Source of the DNA: Hymenobacter sp. H14-R3
GTDB taxonomy: Bacteria > Bacteroidota > Bacteroidia > Cytophagales > Hymenobacteraceae
NCBI RefSeq assembly: GCF_030063445.1
Contig: NZ_JASITD010000005.1
Coordinates: 186,001 to 250,000 of the forward strand
Reading direction: 5' to 3'
DNA: 64,000 nt
Shown one piece after another: positions 33,201 to 40,628 of the stretch. Position 1 is the stretch's first letter, and every line of letters begins with the position of its first letter. Position numbers and translations under genes: made by a program. The notes below the pieces were generated by a model. It was not told the DNA's origin. It made no database searches and saw only the letters and a list, made by a program, of their open reading frames with translations.

Positions 33201-33449
33201 CGTAGTAGGTTTAGTTAAAGTAGCCCGCCTGGCCCCGAACACGGGTTGGAATGCCCCGAAACCAGCAAAAGGGAAGCCAGGACTAGAGTGTCCCAGCTTC
33301 CCCTCGCGAGCCACGGCTTCTGCCCTACGTGGGCAGTCCGGCAACACCACGTTAGTCGTCCGCGTGGCGGAGGCTACGTGAGAGATAGGTGAGCAGCCCC
33401 CGCTTGCGCGGCGCACTGCCCACCCCTTACTCCGCACTAAGTCAGAATA
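33201..33449 (-). other. Structured leader region before rng
   Basis: About 250 non-coding bases between the 29-residue peptide gene and the rng TTG. Clear hairpins on the minus strand are GGGAAGCtgGGAC...GTCCtgGCTTCCC (33271-33302), followed by CCCTTTTG, and CTGCCCacgtaGGGCAG (about 33320-33336). RNase E in E. coli controls its own mRNA through a structured leader; a like role here is inference. Confidence 0.4.
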
Positions 33450-33539
33450 TTACTTCTTCTTGTGACGGTTCTTGCGCAGGCGCTTCTTACGCTTGTGGGT
33501 GGCAATCTTATGACGTTTACGTTTCTTACCGCAGGGCAT
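33450..33539 (-). CDS. 29-residue basic protein, AURKAIP1/COX24-type ribosomal protein
   Basis: A tiny reading frame beginning MPCGKKRKRHKIATHKRKKR and ending in KKK; about two thirds of the residues are Lys, Arg or His. The same peptide, usually written MPSGKKRKRHKMATHKRKKR, is found throughout Bacteroidota and is annotated as an AURKAIP1/COX24-domain protein, related to mitochondrial small-subunit protein mS38. It probably binds the small ribosomal subunit. It is too short for many gene finders. Its position between the TPR gene and rng, an RNA-processing gene, fits a translation role. Confidence 0.85.
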   Translation of the reverse strand: MPCGKKRKRHKIATHKRKKRLRKNRHKKK

Positions 33540-33643
33540 TGTCGTGGTGAGTTAAAGGGTAGATAGGAAGTATTCCTGTTTTTTGTACTTGGTTTGGGGG
33601 TGTAAAAGTAACGCCCCGGCGGCCAGTTGCTTGAAAGCAGGGA

Positions 33644-34603
33644 TTAATTTCTGATTTTAGCCAACTCCTCATCAACTGATGCGGCCAGGGCCGGGTCGTT
33701 GCTGAGAGCTTTGGCCTTTTGAAAGGCAGCGCGGGCCGCGTCGCCTCGTTTGGTGCGCGCCAAAGACACGCCCAGGTAGAATTGACCTTCCACGTTTTTC
33801 GGGTTGACTTGCACCAACTGCGAAAAACGCTCAATAGCCTTGTCGTACTGGTTGCTCTGAATAGCCAGGATACCCAGGTTATAGAGCACTTTCTCGTTCT
33901 TGGGGTCCTGCTCCAGTACCTCGCGCAGTAGGCCAATCCCTTTTACGGGGTCGTCGCTGCTCATGTATGCCATCCCCAGGTTGGTTTTGGCATCCATGTT
34001 GTTCGGGTTGGCAGCCAGCACTTTATCATACAACTCCCGCGCTTGAGTGCCCAGCATCTTTTTGCGTTCGGCCGAAGCCGCGAAGCTATAGGCTTGGAAA
34101 TACGCATCGGCAGCCTGTTGCCAGGCCTTTTCGCTGGGCTGCACGGTGGCAATCGTAGTCAGGTAGTAGCCAGCGCTATCAAACCGCTGCACCGTGGCGT
34201 AGCGGGCGGCCAGCGTGGTGGCTACCTGGCGGCGGTTGGCCGTTGTACTGGTGTGGTACTGAGCCAGTAGGGTGTTCAGCTCCTGGCGCTGGGCGGTAGT
34301 AGCCTGCGTGTGAGGCGCATTTGCCTCGGGGCCATGCTCGTCACCGTCCTTGTGCACGTGTCCGTCGCCTACAGTACCGGTTTCGGCCGGCCGTGGGCCC
34401 GACGAGGCATCGGCCTTCGAGCCGTTGGTGGCGGCGCCACCTCCGTCGCGATTGGCCGTGCGCGCCACGTCCTGCGTGAGCTCCGCTTTGCCTTCCTTGG
34501 GCTTCACAATGCCCTTTGGCAGGGCGTAGAGCCCGCCCGCCAGTGCCAGGGCACCGGCTAGCAGCAACAGTTGATGCGTACTAGTAGGGGAGGTGGTAGC
34601 CAT
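33644..34603 (-). CDS. Membrane-anchored TPR protein
   Basis: 319 residues. One hydrophobic helix (about residues 11-30, HQLLLLAGALALAGGLYALP) suggests a membrane anchor. A linker rich in Asp, Gly and Lys follows, with a His-rich part (DGHVHKDGDEHGPEANAPH). From about residue 110 there are helical repeats, with at least three canonical TPR units near the C-terminus (VLYNLGILAIQSNQYDKAIE, VEGQFYLGVSLARTKRGDAA). TPR arrays mediate protein contacts. ATG 34603 is taken as the start. It lies between hup and the small ribosomal peptide on one strand. Confidence 0.85.
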   Translation of the reverse strand: MATTSPTSTHQLLLLAGALALAGGLYALPKGIVKPKEGKAELTQDVARTANRDGGGAATNGSKADASSGPRPAETGTVGDGHVHKDGDEHGPEANAPHTQATTAQRQELNTLLAQYHTSTTANRRQVATTLAARYATVQRFDSAGYYLTTIATVQPSEKAWQQAADAYFQAYSFAASAERKKMLGTQARELYDKVLAANPNNMDAKTNLGMAYMSSDDPVKGIGLLREVLEQDPKNEKVLYNLGILAIQSNQYDKAIERFSQLVQVNPKNVEGQFYLGVSLARTKRGDAARAAFQKAKALSNDPALAASVDEELAKIRN

Positions 34604-34624
34604 TGAAAAGTGAGTTAAGCCTTT

Positions 34625-34699
34625 AAGCAAGAGGGTGATAAGGGGAACGCGCAGCCGGCCTTACGGCTAGCCATGTCCGCCCTTATCACCCCCTTGCTT
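34625..34699. repeat. Long hairpin between hup and the TPR gene
   Basis: AAGCAAGAGGGTGATAAGGG at 34625 pairs with CCCTTATCACCC and CTTGCTT ending at 34699. A GC-rich inner palindrome is included. It probably works as a partial terminator, letting hup be expressed more strongly than the downstream genes. Confidence 0.6.
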
Positions 34700-34723
34700 T
34701 CACAAGCATGCGCTTGCTAACAA

Positions 34724-35071
34724 CTAAGCTTTTGCCTTTTTGGTGCCTTTGGCAGCCTTAGGGGCTTTGGCCGATACATCGCCCGTGATTTTTTTGCTGC
34801 CCTTAATTTTGGCAACAAAAGTCTTGCTTGGCTTAAAGCTCGGGATGTAGTGCTCATCAATGATGAGCGACGTGTTCTTCGAGATGTTACGGGCTACTTT
34901 ACGAGCCCGCTTTTTGTTCACGAACGAGCCGAAGCCACGCACGTAAATGTTATGACCTTCGGTCATCGAATCCTTCACTACTTTGAAGAAGGCTTCAACG
35001 GTCGTCAGAACGTCGGCTTTCTCAATGCCAGTTTTCTGCGAAATTTCGGAAATTACCTCAGCTTTGGTCAC
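34724..35071 (-). CDS. hup: HU/IHF family DNA-binding protein
   Basis: 115 residues. The HU fold covers residues 1-90: MTKAEVISEISQKTGIEKAD at the N-terminus and the beta-arm around RNISKNTSLIIDEHYIPSFKPSKTF. A Lys/Ala-rich tail (SAKAPKAAKGTKKAKA) extends the protein and should add non-specific DNA binding. The start is GTG at 35071. A good promoter lies upstream. It heads the group hup-TPR-small peptide-rng and is divergent from mutY. Confidence 0.93.
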   Translation of the reverse strand: MTKAEVISEISQKTGIEKADVLTTVEAFFKVVKDSMTEGHNIYVRGFGSFVNKKRARKVARNISKNTSLIIDEHYIPSFKPSKTFVAKIKGSKKITGDVSAKAPKAAKGTKKAKA

Positions 35072-35178
35072 GTTGGTAAGGGGGGTACTAAAAGTGAAAA
35101 AAAAATATCAGGCGGATAATCAACCGTTTCCGACGTAAATCCTTGCCCGGTAGGAAGTTCGCCATTCGAAACGGAGCG

Positions 35179-35209
35179 CAAAGGTACTACTTAATTCTTG
35201 TTCGGCCAA
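35179..35209 (-). promoter_or_regulatory. Promoter of hup
   Basis: On the minus strand TTGG (35206-35209), a 19-base gap and TACCTTTG (35179-35186), a perfect TAnnTTTG. The leader is about 100 bases. Confidence 0.65.
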
Positions 35210-35258
35210 TGGAAATCTCCAAGTTTCTCCATTAGCCAAAATATTCTGCCTCATTATT

Positions 35259-36365
35259 TTGCTCAAAAATCCCGCTGCTACGGCCCCATTTTCGGGCCGT
35301 TCGTTCCTAACGCAGGCTTTGTTGGCCTGGTATCCGCGCCACCGGCGCGACTTGCCCTGGCGCCACACCCAGGACCCCTACGCCATTTGGCTTTCTGAAG
35401 TTATTCTGCAGCAAACCCGGGTAGCGCAAGGTCTGCCGTATTACCTTGATTTTCTGGCTTCTTACCCCACTGTGCACGACCTGGCGGCCGCCCCCGAGCA
35501 GGAGGTGCTGCGCCATTGGCAGGGGCTGGGCTACTACTCCCGGGCCCGCAACATGCACCATACAGCCCAGCAGGTAGTGAGCGAGTTCGGTGGGCAGTTC
35601 CCAGCCACCTATGCTGGCCTGCGCCAGCTCAAAGGCGTGGGTCCCTACACGGCGGCAGCCATCGCATCTTTTGCCTTCGATGAGGCCGTGGCAGTGCTTG
35701 ATGGTAACGTTTTTCGGGTGTTGGCACGGGTTTTTGGCCTGTATTCCGACATCGCGGCGCCGAGTTCGCGTAAAGAATTCCAGGCGCTGGCCGACCAGCA
35801 CCTGCCGCCCGCCGAGGCCGCCGAGTTCAATCAGGCCATTATGGAGTTTGGGGCGCTGCAGTGCACCCCCGCCAAGCCCGACTGCTTGTTTTGCCCACTA
35901 CAAGGCTCCTGCTGGGCGTTTCAGCACGGGCAGGTGGCGCTGCTGCCCGTCAAGAGCAAGGCCAAGGCGGCGCGGGTGCGCTTCTTTCACTACCTGGTGC
36001 TGCGCCATGGCGAGCAGCTGTACCTGAAGGAGCGCCTGGCCGGCGACATCTGGCAGGGCCTCTACGACTTTGCCCTGGCCGAAACCGATAGCGCCGACCT
36101 GCCCGCCGCCGAAGTGCTGCGCCATGTGGCGGCCTTCGGTGGCCAGCCCGATACCAGCCGCGTAGCCGAGGACCGCCCCGCCCCCGCCCTGCGCCACGTA
36201 CTGAGCCACCAGAAGCTGGAGGCCTGCTTCCACGCCGTGGAGCTGGCCGCGCCGCTACCCGAAACCGCCATGCGCGATACTGGCCTGCGCGCCTACTCGC
36301 CAGCCGAAATTGAGGAGCTGCCCAAGCCCGTACTAATCAGCAACTACCTGGCTAAAGTGAGCTAA
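35259..36365 (+). CDS. mutY: A/G-specific adenine glycosylase
   Basis: 368 residues. It removes adenine mispaired with 8-oxoguanine or guanine. The helix-hairpin-helix is LKGVGPYTAAAIASFAF, the catalytic Asp follows in AVLDGNVFRVL, and the iron-sulfur cysteines are C-x6-C-x2-C-x5-C in CTPAKPDCLFCPLQGSC. The C-terminal third is the NUDIX-like 8-oxoG recognition domain. No ATG is in frame near the expected N-terminus, so TTG 35259 is the likely start. The order mutY-ssb-gldD is a known Bacteroidota arrangement. Confidence 0.93.
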   Translation: MLKNPAATAPFSGRSFLTQALLAWYPRHRRDLPWRHTQDPYAIWLSEVILQQTRVAQGLPYYLDFLASYPTVHDLAAAPEQEVLRHWQGLGYYSRARNMHHTAQQVVSEFGGQFPATYAGLRQLKGVGPYTAAAIASFAFDEAVAVLDGNVFRVLARVFGLYSDIAAPSSRKEFQALADQHLPPAEAAEFNQAIMEFGALQCTPAKPDCLFCPLQGSCWAFQHGQVALLPVKSKAKAARVRFFHYLVLRHGEQLYLKERLAGDIWQGLYDFALAETDSADLPAAEVLRHVAAFGGQPDTSRVAEDRPAPALRHVLSHQKLEACFHAVELAAPLPETAMRDTGLRAYSPAEIEELPKPVLISNYLAKVS

Positions 36366-36483
36366 ATCATTGTTGAGCAATTGCTTGTGCGTTATTCGCG
36401 CGCAGCTTCCTTATTACTGATTTTGCACAGTCACTAGCTGATGAAGAATTACTAGTGAAAGTAGATTTAGTTTGCTAATAATA

Positions 36484-36515
36484 TTTGCAAAATAAAAAAT
36501 TATTTCGTACTTTTA
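36484..36515 (+). promoter_or_regulatory. Promoter of ssb
   Basis: TTTG (36484-36487), a 20-base AT-rich gap and TACTTTTA (36508-36515), one mismatch from TAnnTTTG. The whole 36430-36520 stretch is far more AT-rich than its surroundings. Confidence 0.55.
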
Positions 36516-36569
36516 ACCCGTCAATGACAGCTGTGGTTGGCTGTCGCATACGCTATAAAGTATAGGATT

Positions 36570-37001
36570 ATGGCCGGAGTAAACAAAGTGATTTTGGTAG
36601 GTAACCTGGGGAAAGACCCCGAGGTGCGCCACCTGGAGGGGGGCAACAGCGTGGCCCATTTTACCCTCGCTACCAACGAATATTACAAGGACAAGCAAGG
36701 CGCCCGCGTAGAGCGCACCGAGTGGCACAACATCTCAGCTTGGCGCGGCCTGGCCGAGCTGACCGAGAAATACCTGAAAAAGGGTAGCCAGGTATACATA
36801 GAAGGTAAGCTGCGCACCCGCCAGTACCAGGACAAGGACCAGCAGACGCGCTACATCACCGAGATTATCGCCGAGGAAATTTCGCTGCTGGGCGGCCGGC
36901 CCGGCGGGGCGGCCCCCGCCAACGGGGCCGCTGCCCAAAACAGCGCCGACGAAACTGTGAGCCTCCGCCAGGAGCCTGAACTCGACCAACTGCCTTTCTA
37001 A
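36570..37001 (+). CDS. ssb: Single-stranded DNA-binding protein
   Basis: 143 residues. The OB-fold starts [20 protein letters not shown] and includes the conserved [12 protein letters not shown]. After a Gly/Ala-rich linker comes the acidic partner-binding tip ending DQLPF, a form of the usual DxxPF. It coats single-stranded DNA in replication and repair. ATG 36570 is preferred over an in-frame codon at 36537 because MAGVNKV is the family beginning. It lies between mutY and gldD. Confidence 0.95.
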   Translation: MAGVNKVILVGNLGKDPEVRHLEGGNSVAHFTLATNEYYKDKQGARVERTEWHNISAWRGLAELTEKYLKKGSQVYIEGKLRTRQYQDKDQQTRYITEIIAEEISLLGGRPGGAAPANGAAAQNSADETVSLRQEPELDQLPF

Positions 37002-37037
37002 ACAAACCTAGCCAGCGGCAAAGTGCTGCTAAACTTA

Positions 37038-37065
37038 AAGCCTCGGCACCAAGCCGAGGCTTTTT
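37038..37065. terminator. Terminator after ssb
   Basis: AAGCCTCGGC pairs with GCCGAGGCTT around ACCAA and is followed by T. Its tail also gives a possible -33 for gldD. Confidence 0.85.
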
Positions 37066-37089
37066 GGCGTTAGGCCGCAAGGCACCTGC

Positions 37090-37097
37090 TAACTTTG
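37090..37097 (+). promoter_or_regulatory. -7 element for gldD
   Basis: TAACTTTG, a perfect TAnnTTTG, 24 bases before the gldD ATG. TTTG at 37063-37066 is a candidate -33 with a rather long gap of 23. Confidence 0.55.
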
Positions 37098-37121
37098 GGA
37101 TTCGCCTGGCTTTTGCATTCT

Positions 37122-37718
37122 ATGATTGTTGTTCGTTTTGGGAGGGTAGTGCTGCTGGCGCTGGGCGCGGCCGGGCTGTTGAGCGCCTGCTCGTCGGCCC
37201 CCGATTACACGCCCAAGCCCAAGGGCTACAACCGCATCGACCTGCCGCCGCACCTCTACCGGGCGCTGCCGGCGGGGCACCCCTATACGTTTGAATATTC
37301 GCGCCAGGCCAAAGTATTGCGCGACTCCTCGTACCTGGCGCAGCCCGACTGGCTGAATGTGTACTACCCGCAACTACATGCTAATGTGCAGATTACGTAC
37401 ACCGATGTGGTGCACAATCGCCAGCTCTACAACAAGATGATGGAGGATGCGCGCAAGCTCACCGGTAAGCACCAGATTAAGGCGACCTCCATTGAGGAGA
37501 AAATTCTGCGCACGCCCAACGGGATGCGCGCCTCCGTGTTTGAGCTGGAGGGCGAGGTACCGAGCCAGTTTCAGTTCTATACTACCGATAGCACCAAGCA
37601 CTTCTTTCGGGCGGCGCTGTACTTCCGCACTGCCACCGCCAACGACTCACTGGCCCCAGTGATTGAGTACGTAAAGTACGATATGATGCGGATGCTCAAT
37701 ACGTTGAAGTATAAGTAG
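37122..37718 (+). CDS. gldD: Gliding motility lipoprotein GldD
   Basis: 198 residues with a lipoprotein signal ending LLSAC (Cys20). The family hallmark directly after it is APDYTPKPKGYNRIDLPPH. Other conserved parts are YPQLHANVQITYTDV, MRASVFELEGEVPSQFQFY and HFFRAALYF. GldD is required for gliding and type IX secretion function in Flavobacterium. There, gldE lies between ssb and gldD; here it is missing from that place. Confidence 0.93.
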   Translation: MIVVRFGRVVLLALGAAGLLSACSSAPDYTPKPKGYNRIDLPPHLYRALPAGHPYTFEYSRQAKVLRDSSYLAQPDWLNVYYPQLHANVQITYTDVVHNRQLYNKMMEDARKLTGKHQIKATSIEEKILRTPNGMRASVFELEGEVPSQFQFYTTDSTKHFFRAALYFRTATANDSLAPVIEYVKYDMMRMLNTLKYK

Positions 37719-37735
37719 TATTAATAATTTTCTCC

Positions 37736-37841
37736 AAAAGAACGTCATGCTGAGCCTGCCGAAGCATCACGCTCGCATCGTTAGACTACTAGCTCAACGA
37801 TGCGAGCGCGATGCTTCGGCAGGCTCAGCATGACGTTCTTT
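37736..37841. repeat. 46-bp-arm inverted repeat after gldD
   Basis: The arms begin AAAGAACGTCATGCTGAGCC and include GCCGAAGCATC; the right arm ends at 37841 and runs into T residues (to about 37847). The inner ends are CGATGCGAGCG-type. It would make an extremely strong hairpin and act as the gldD terminator. One base is unpaired in one arm. Confidence 0.85.
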
Positions 37842-37876
37842 TTTTACCGTTATACTAGTCTCATTCTATTCCGGAA

Positions 37877-39973
37877 ATGAGTAATTTCTTTCAAACCAAG
37901 CTCGAATATTTGCGCGGCGTGGGCTTGCAGCGGGCGCAGCTGCTGGGCAAGGAGCTGGGCCTGTTTACCTACGGAGACCTCATCCAGCGCTACCCGTTTC
38001 GCTACCTCGACCGCACGCAGTTCTACAACGTTGTGGACCTGCACGATGACTTACCCTACGTGCAAGTAAAGGGCATTTTGCGCGGGCGCGAAGTGATAGG
38101 TGAGGGGCCCAAAAAGCGCATGGTGGCCAAGGTGGGCGACGCCAGTGGCGAGCTGGAATTGGTGTGGTTCAAGGGCGTGAACTACCTGGAAAAAGTCATC
38201 AAGAACCATCAGGAATACATCGTATTTGGCAAGCCTACTATGTTCAACGGCCGGCCCCAGATGGCCCACCCGGAGCTGGAAGAGGTGAGCGAGCAGAAGC
38301 CCGGCCAGAGCTTTTTGCAGCCCGTGTACAACACCAGCGAGAAGCTTAAAAATTACCATCGCGTTGATAGCAAGACTATTATGCGCATGGTGGGCGACCT
38401 GCTCAAAATTGCGTTGCCGCAGGTAACCGAAACGCTCTCGCCGGCGCTCATTCAAAACTATGCGCTGCTGGATAAGGCCACGGCCTTGCAGCAGATTCAC
38501 TTTCCCCAAACGCCCGAGCTGCTGGAAAAGGCGCGGTTTCGGCTCAAGTTTGAGGAGCTGTTTTATATCCAGCTCAAGCTGCTGCGCCAGAAAGACCAGC
38601 GCAAGGTGACGCTGGCCGGCCAGATTTTTAGTGAGGTGCCCACGCTGGTGCACTTCTACAAAAATATCATGCCCTTCGACCTCACCGGGGCGCAGAAGCG
38701 GGTTATCCACGAGATTTATAAGGACTTCTGTAACGGCCAGCAAATGAACCGCTTGCTGCAAGGTGACGTGGGCTCGGGCAAGACCATTGTGGCCTTCATT
38801 GCCATGCTCATGGCCGCCGACAACGGTGCGCAAAGCTGCCTCATGGCTCCCACCGAAATTCTGGCCGACCAGCATTACCAGGGCCTGAAAGTGTACGCCG
38901 ACCAACTGGGCATCAACTTGGGTAAGCTCACGGGCAGCACCCGCACGGCCCAGCGGCGCGTGCTGCACGAGCAACTGCGCGAGGGTACGATGCAAATGCT
39001 GGTGGGCACCCACGCGCTGCTCGAAGATGTGGTGCAATTTCGTAACCTGGGCCTGACCATCATGGACGAGCAGCACCGCTTCGGCGTGGCGCAGCGCTCG
39101 AAACTGTGGCAAAAAAACCCCTACGTGATTCCGCACGTGCTCGTGATGACGGCCACGCCCATTCCGCGCACGCTGGCCATGACGCTCTACGGCGACCTCG
39201 ACGTGAGCGTGATTGACGAGCTGCCCGCCGGCCGCAAACCCATCGTAACGGTGCACCGCTACGACGCTAACCGCCTGAAAGTGTTTCAGTTCATCCGCGA
39301 CCAGGTGGCGCTGGGCCGGCAGGTGTACATTGTGTACCCGCTCATTGAGGAAAGCGAAACCCTTGACTACAAAGACCTCACTGATGGCTACGAGAGCGTG
39401 AGCCGCGCCTTCCCCGACCTGCAAATCAGCATTGTGCACGGCCGCATGAAGGCCGAGGAAAAGGACTTCGAAATGGCCCGCTTCGTGAAGCAGGAAACCC
39501 AGATAATGGTGGCTACCACCGTTATCGAAGTAGGCGTGAACGTGCCCAATGCCTCCGTAATGGTGATTGAGAGCGCCGAGCGGTTTGGCCTCTCGCAGCT
39601 GCATCAGCTGCGGGGCCGCGTGGGCCGCGGGGCCGACCAAAGCTATTGCATCCTGATGACGAGCTACAAGCTGAGCAAAGACAGCCGCACCCGCCTCGAA
39701 ACGATGGTGCGTACCAACAACGGCTTCGAAATAGCCGATATTGACCTCAAATTACGCGGCCCCGGCGACCTCATGGGCACCCAGCAAAGCGGCGTATTAG
39801 ACTTGCTGATAGCCGACCTGGCCAAAGATGGCCGCATCATGAGCGAAAGCCGGGCTGCTGCCCAAACCATCCTGGCCGACGACCCCGAGCTGACCCGGCC
39901 CGAGCACGGCAACATTCGTCGCCACATCGAAAGCCTGCCGCCTACGGCCGTCAACTGGAGCCGAATTAGCTAA
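37877..39973 (+). CDS. recG: ATP-dependent DNA helicase RecG
   Basis: 698 residues, the normal length. The N-terminal wedge/OB domain is at about 60-160. Helicase motif I is GDVGSGKT (about 293-300), motif II is the unusual DEQHRFG typical of RecG, and motif III is TATPIPRT. Helicase C carries ATTVIEVGVNVPNA and QLRGRVGRG. RecG remodels stalled forks and Holliday junctions. ATG 37877 starts MSNFFQTKLEYLRGVG, which resembles other Bacteroidota RecG. It is separated from gldD by a hairpin repeat. Confidence 0.96.
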   Translation: MSNFFQTKLEYLRGVGLQRAQLLGKELGLFTYGDLIQRYPFRYLDRTQFYNVVDLHDDLPYVQVKGILRGREVIGEGPKKRMVAKVGDASGELELVWFKGVNYLEKVIKNHQEYIVFGKPTMFNGRPQMAHPELEEVSEQKPGQSFLQPVYNTSEKLKNYHRVDSKTIMRMVGDLLKIALPQVTETLSPALIQNYALLDKATALQQIHFPQTPELLEKARFRLKFEELFYIQLKLLRQKDQRKVTLAGQIFSEVPTLVHFYKNIMPFDLTGAQKRVIHEIYKDFCNGQQMNRLLQGDVGSGKTIVAFIAMLMAADNGAQSCLMAPTEILADQHYQGLKVYADQLGINLGKLTGSTRTAQRRVLHEQLREGTMQMLVGTHALLEDVVQFRNLGLTIMDEQHRFGVAQRSKLWQKNPYVIPHVLVMTATPIPRTLAMTLYGDLDVSVIDELPAGRKPIVTVHRYDANRLKVFQFIRDQVALGRQVYIVYPLIEESETLDYKDLTDGYESVSRAFPDLQISIVHGRMKAEEKDFEMARFVKQETQIMVATTVIEVGVNVPNASVMVIESAERFGLSQLHQLRGRVGRGADQSYCILMTSYKLSKDSRTRLETMVRTNNGFEIADIDLKLRGPGDLMGTQQSGVLDLLIADLAKDGRIMSESRAAAQTILADDPELTRPEHGNIRRHIESLPPTAVNWSRIS

Positions 39974-40026
39974 GGGCCGCCGGGTAGCGGAAGTTATTTG
40001 CTACCAAATACCACCCGGCCGGGCAT

Positions 40027-40056
40027 AAAAAAAGCGGCTTCTAAATGAAACCGCTT
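40027..40056 (-). terminator. Terminator of the small gene at 40062
   Basis: On the minus strand AAGCGGTTTC and GAAGCCGCTT pair imperfectly, followed by seven T. It lies directly after the stop codon at 40062. Confidence 0.7.
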
Positions 40057-40061
40057 AATCG

Positions 40062-40283
40062 TTAAAACCAGGTAACGGGAGCTTCCTCTCGCTGACTAAC
40101 GGGAGTGATAGTTGTGACCGGCTCCTGCGTGTAGCGCGTCAGCGTCATGGTAGTGGCTGTGCTGGGAGTGAATAGCAGCGGAGACTTGGCCAGGCCAGCT
40201 TCCGAAGCCGCTTCGGTCAGGTGCATGTAACGGCCAGCAATAATAAGGGCAAATAAGGAACCGAGTTTGAGCAAAGATTTCAT
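40062..40283 (-). CDS. Small hypothetical protein with a signal-like N-terminus
   Basis: 73 residues, not recognised. The N-terminus MKSLLKLGSLFALIIAGRYM is basic then hydrophobic, like a signal peptide or membrane anchor. The remainder is Thr-rich (TPSTATTMTLTRYTQEPVTT) and short. A terminator follows immediately, which supports a real transcript. It is divergent from the gene at 40629 across 345 bases. Confidence 0.55.
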   Translation of the reverse strand: MKSLLKLGSLFALIIAGRYMHLTEAASEAGLAKSPLLFTPSTATTMTLTRYTQEPVTTITPVSQREEAPVTWF

Positions 40284-40569
40284 AAGATAAGGGTAGGGGC
40301 ACGCGCTACCTCAAAACTAGTGCCAGGATGCATACTTTAGTTGAATAACAAGGAATTAGCGAGTGGGTGGGAAAAGAAAGAGAGTAGGGAGGAGCAGTCT
40401 CTCTAGCTAGAGTGCGCCCCTTGAACGAACGGCCGTGGTAATAGTTGTGCTTTAAATGTTAAAGTTAGGTTACCACCTGCTTGTGGGCAAAGTTACGGCT
40501 GCCGAACCGCTCGTTAGGGCTGGTGAGTGGAGCAAATTGCTTGGTTAGCTATGCTGGCTTGGTGAGTAC

Positions 40570-40592
40570 CCGGTACTTTTGGGGTACCGGGC
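40570..40592 (+). promoter_or_regulatory. Promoter within a palindrome, upstream of 40629
   Basis: CCCGGTAC and GTACCGGG form an 8-bp inverted repeat around TTTTGGG, and the sequence TACTTTTG (40574-40581) inside it is a perfect TAnnTTTG element. A repressor or hairpin at the palindrome would directly affect the promoter. The rest of the 345-base divergent gap shows no other feature. Confidence 0.5.
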
Positions 40593-40628
40593 GCTAGTGG
40601 AAGCCCTTTTTCTGACCCCTTATTTCTC

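Noticed and set aside
33201-33437. N-terminal extension of RNase G to 33437
   Set aside because: The residues do not resemble the family, the homologous N-terminus starts at the TTG at 33200, and the DNA forms hairpins typical of a leader.
38051-39640. Long open frame on the minus strand (529 codons) opposite recG
   Set aside because: It is the antisense shadow of a secure recG gene in GC-rich DNA, with His/Leu/Ala-skewed composition and no recognisable domain.
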